This document shows, piece after piece, positions 7,512 through 8,707 of a stretch of 8,707 bases of DNA. Within the stretch, counting starts at the first letter, position 1, and each line of letters opens with the position of its first letter. Source of the DNA: a bacterium (lineage in GTDB: Bacteria > JALSQH01); the NCBI GenBank assembly GCA_027004335.1, contig JALTID010000171.1, forward strand, positions 1 through 8,707. Reading direction: 5' to 3'. The notes beneath the pieces are model-generated. The model saw nothing but the letters and a program-made list of their open reading frames with translations. It was not told the origin of the DNA and made no database searches. The position numbers and the translations under genes were made by a program.

Positions 7512-8464
7512 TCACTACCTCCTGCAAAAAAATCCAAAAAAGCGAGGAGGGAATAGGAAAGAGTAAATCTAAATTTATTCTTCATTGAACTCAGCGTACT
7601 CAGGGCATAACTGTACCTCTTAACTCCTCTTAGAGGTTCCTCTCTGTAAATCTCCACATCTAACTCCCTTGCTGTTAACTTAAGCGGAAAACTCAATCCA
7701 AATGTTTCCTCCATGACCTTCATAACAGTTGTGAATCCTCTTGAAATGCCAGATTCCTTCACCTGATACATAATATAATCAAAATCAGGCCCTCTTTTAA
7801 AAATAAAATAGAGATCCCACCACGGTACAAGAGGCAGAGAAAAGCCATCTTTCAGTATATGGATAATAGTGATAACAAATTGATCTTCCGGAGTAGGATA
7901 GTGAAAAAAATCTGATATTCCCCTGCTCCTGCTCCACACACTTTCTTCATCAAAAGGGTATCTGAACTTTTGAAAAAGGCGGTAATGAACATCTATATAT
8001 TTCCAGTCACCAGAGCCTCTGAATGTTACTTCAGCCCCGATTCTATCAAGAAACTCTCTACCGAGGACTTTTACAATCTCAAATCCATTTTCAACCAGCA
8101 ACTTCTTTACCTTTTCAAGGTCCTCATAATGTATGAGAAAATCATAATCTCCCATAAGCCTGAGGGAAGGATCAGGGTAAAATCTCCTTGTATAAAGTCC
8201 CTTGAAAACGAGAAAAGTAATTTTTTCTCTTTCAAAAAGAGATATAATCAGATCAGGATCGTTCCTGTGATAGAGGTACTCAGCCTGAGCAGCTACATAA
8301 TCCCGGTACAATCCTCGTCTTATCCTCTCATCTACAGAACTTAGCAGATTTTCCTTTTTGAGAAAATAAAAGAACAGAGGTGAAATATTTCCCTTTGACG
8401 CAAGTACAGCCTGCTCAAGGGTCAGGGGAATTTCAAGCCCCTCTCCCCTCTCCAGAGCAAGCAT
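7508..8464 (-). CDS. Nucleotidyltransferase family protein (NTP_transf_5-like), 5' end uncertain
   Basis: Member of the uncharacterised nucleotidyltransferase family (Pfam NTP_transf_5), a minimal nucleotidyltransferase fold found in many RiPP and polysaccharide loci. From ATG at 8464 there are 318 residues. The core is FLVFKGLYTRRFYPDPSL (84-101; conserved Lys88-Gly), then LMGDYDFLI with Asp106 and Asp108 as likely metal ligands, and YIDVHYRL (156-163; third acidic Asp158 plus His160). The C-terminal half is helical and ends Gly-Gly-Ser-Asp. The frame stays open to a TTG at 8593, but the residues encoded beyond 8464 are rich in Pro, His and Tyr and are antisense to a more convincing plus-strand frame. 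The ATG at 8464 has no good ribosome site, so the true N terminus may be lost at the junction near 8440-8488. The substrate is unknown. Confidence 0.82.
   Translation of the reverse strand: MLALERGEGLEIPLTLEQAVLASKGNISPLFFYFLKKENLLSSVDERIRRGLYRDYVAAQAEYLYHRNDPDLIISLFEREKITFLVFKGLYTRRFYPDPSLRLMGDYDFLIHYEDLEKVKKLLVENGFEIVKVLGREFLDRIGAEVTFRGSGDWKYIDVHYRLFQKFRYPFDEESVWSRSRGISDFFHYPTPEDQFVITIIHILKDGFSLPLVPWWDLYFIFKRGPDFDYIMYQVKESGISRGFTTVMKVMEETFGLSFPLKLTARELDVEIYREEPLRGVKRYSYALSTLSSMKNKFRFTLSYSLLAFLDFFAGGSD
7518..7523 (-). promoter_or_regulatory. Ribosome binding site that fixes the TTG start of the kinase-like gene
   Basis: AGGAGG on the minus strand, inside the last codons of the nucleotidyltransferase gene and 6 bases before TTG (7509-7511). 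Stop codons precede the TTG in its frame, so no upstream start is possible. Confidence 0.8.
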
Positions 8465-8469
8465 ATTTC

Positions 8470-8707
8470 TTGTTAGCTCAAAAAAAATGGGATAATGCGT
8501 TGGAACGTGCAGGGAAGATTGAGGATGATTTGGGTAAATCAAAATCCTTAGAAAATATTGCAAAATCGCTGGTAGTGGCATGGGGAAAGACAATCAATAT
8601 TGGCTCATTTAATAAGGTATTAGAATCTGTAGAGCAGATTAAGAATAAGTGGGCTAAATCCGTAGACTTAAAAAGTATTGTAGAAGCATTACTAGCGGAA
8701 TGTGGCG
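8470..8707 (+). CDS. Fragment of a helical-repeat (TPR-like) protein, open at the right edge
   Basis: An open plus-strand frame with codons in phase with TGG at 8488-8490 runs without a stop to the window end. I see two 40-residue units, 8488-8607 and 8608-8707 (second incomplete). Aligned at an offset of 40 residues they share Leu-Glu (LERA/LESV), Ile (KIED/QIKN), Lys-Ser, Leu, Ile, Leu and a closing Gly: 9 identities over 33 positions, plus many conservative changes. The pattern (A/V)LE..x..I......KS..L..I...L....G resembles TPR-like alpha-solenoid repeats that are common in environmental bacterial proteins. There is no ribosome site or convincing start. The nominal left edge (TTG at 8470) is only where the reading still looks like this protein; it already overlaps or abuts the oppositely oriented nucleotidyltransferase gene. 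The function is unknown. Confidence 0.6.
   Translation, partial: MLAQKKWDNALERAGKIEDDLGKSKSLENIAKSLVVAWGKTINIGSFNKVLESVEQIKNKWAKSVDLKSIVEALLAECG
8488..8707 (+). repeat. Tandem 40-residue protein repeat (120-base period)
   Basis: Units 8488-8607 and 8608-8707 align at the protein level without gaps: WDNALERAGKIED against FNKVLESVEQIKN, then KSKSLENIAKSL against KSVDLKSIVEAL. DNA identity is lower, so these are old, diverged repeats of a helical solenoid rather than a recent duplication. Confidence 0.6.

Noticed and set aside
8480-8487. Run of eight A as a programmed frameshift or insertion-site signature
   Set aside because: No target duplication, inverted repeat or transposase can be seen and the window ends 220 bases later, so a simple junction is all that can be claimed.
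8465-8593. N-terminal extension of the nucleotidyltransferase to a TTG at 8593 or ATG at 8581
   Set aside because: The extra residues are Pro/His/Tyr-rich, have no ribosome site upstream, and are antisense to the repeat-bearing plus-strand frame.

Overview
This looks like chromosomal DNA from a bacterium. It has a type I NAD-GAPDH next to PGK, a tRNA with an encoded CCA end, near-consensus sigma-70 promoters and strong AGGAGG ribosome sites. The DNA is A+T-rich, arginine is mostly AGA/AGG, and proteins are rich in Lys/Glu. The lineage cannot be fixed from the window.

Layout, left to right. (1) 1-1907, minus strand: a glycolytic operon, gap then pgk, read from a near-consensus promoter at 1880-1907. 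pgk runs off the left edge. (2) 1952-3941, plus strand: a divergent promoter reads tRNA-Pro(CGG), followed 28 bases later by a long acyl-CoA dehydrogenase of the FadE/VLCAD type. This unit ends in a strong hairpin terminator. (3) 3984-4680, minus strand: an unidentified zinc-ribbon membrane protein whose promoter may give a leaderless mRNA. (4) 4885-about 8464, minus strand: five genes joined by stop/start overlaps of 4 to 19 bases. In order of transcription they are an NTP_transf_5-type nucleotidyltransferase, an HPr-kinase-like P-loop protein, a PqqD-like protein, a radical SAM/SPASM protein and a Maf nucleotide pyrophosphatase. (5) About 8470-8707, plus strand: an open reading frame fragment with 40-residue helical repeats, joined directly to the 5' end of the minus-strand operon.

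The most interesting part is region 4. A PqqD-like protein, a SPASM radical SAM enzyme, a kinase-fold protein and a nucleotidyltransferase in one coupled operon look like a maturation system for a ribosomally made peptide or protein. No precursor peptide, transporter or protease is visible. The operon's promoter and anything upstream are missing because the sequence changes character near 8440-8488. There two coding regions on opposite strands meet with no room for promoters, which suggests either an assembly join or a genuine rearrangement. The upstream content of the operon should therefore not be read from this sequence.
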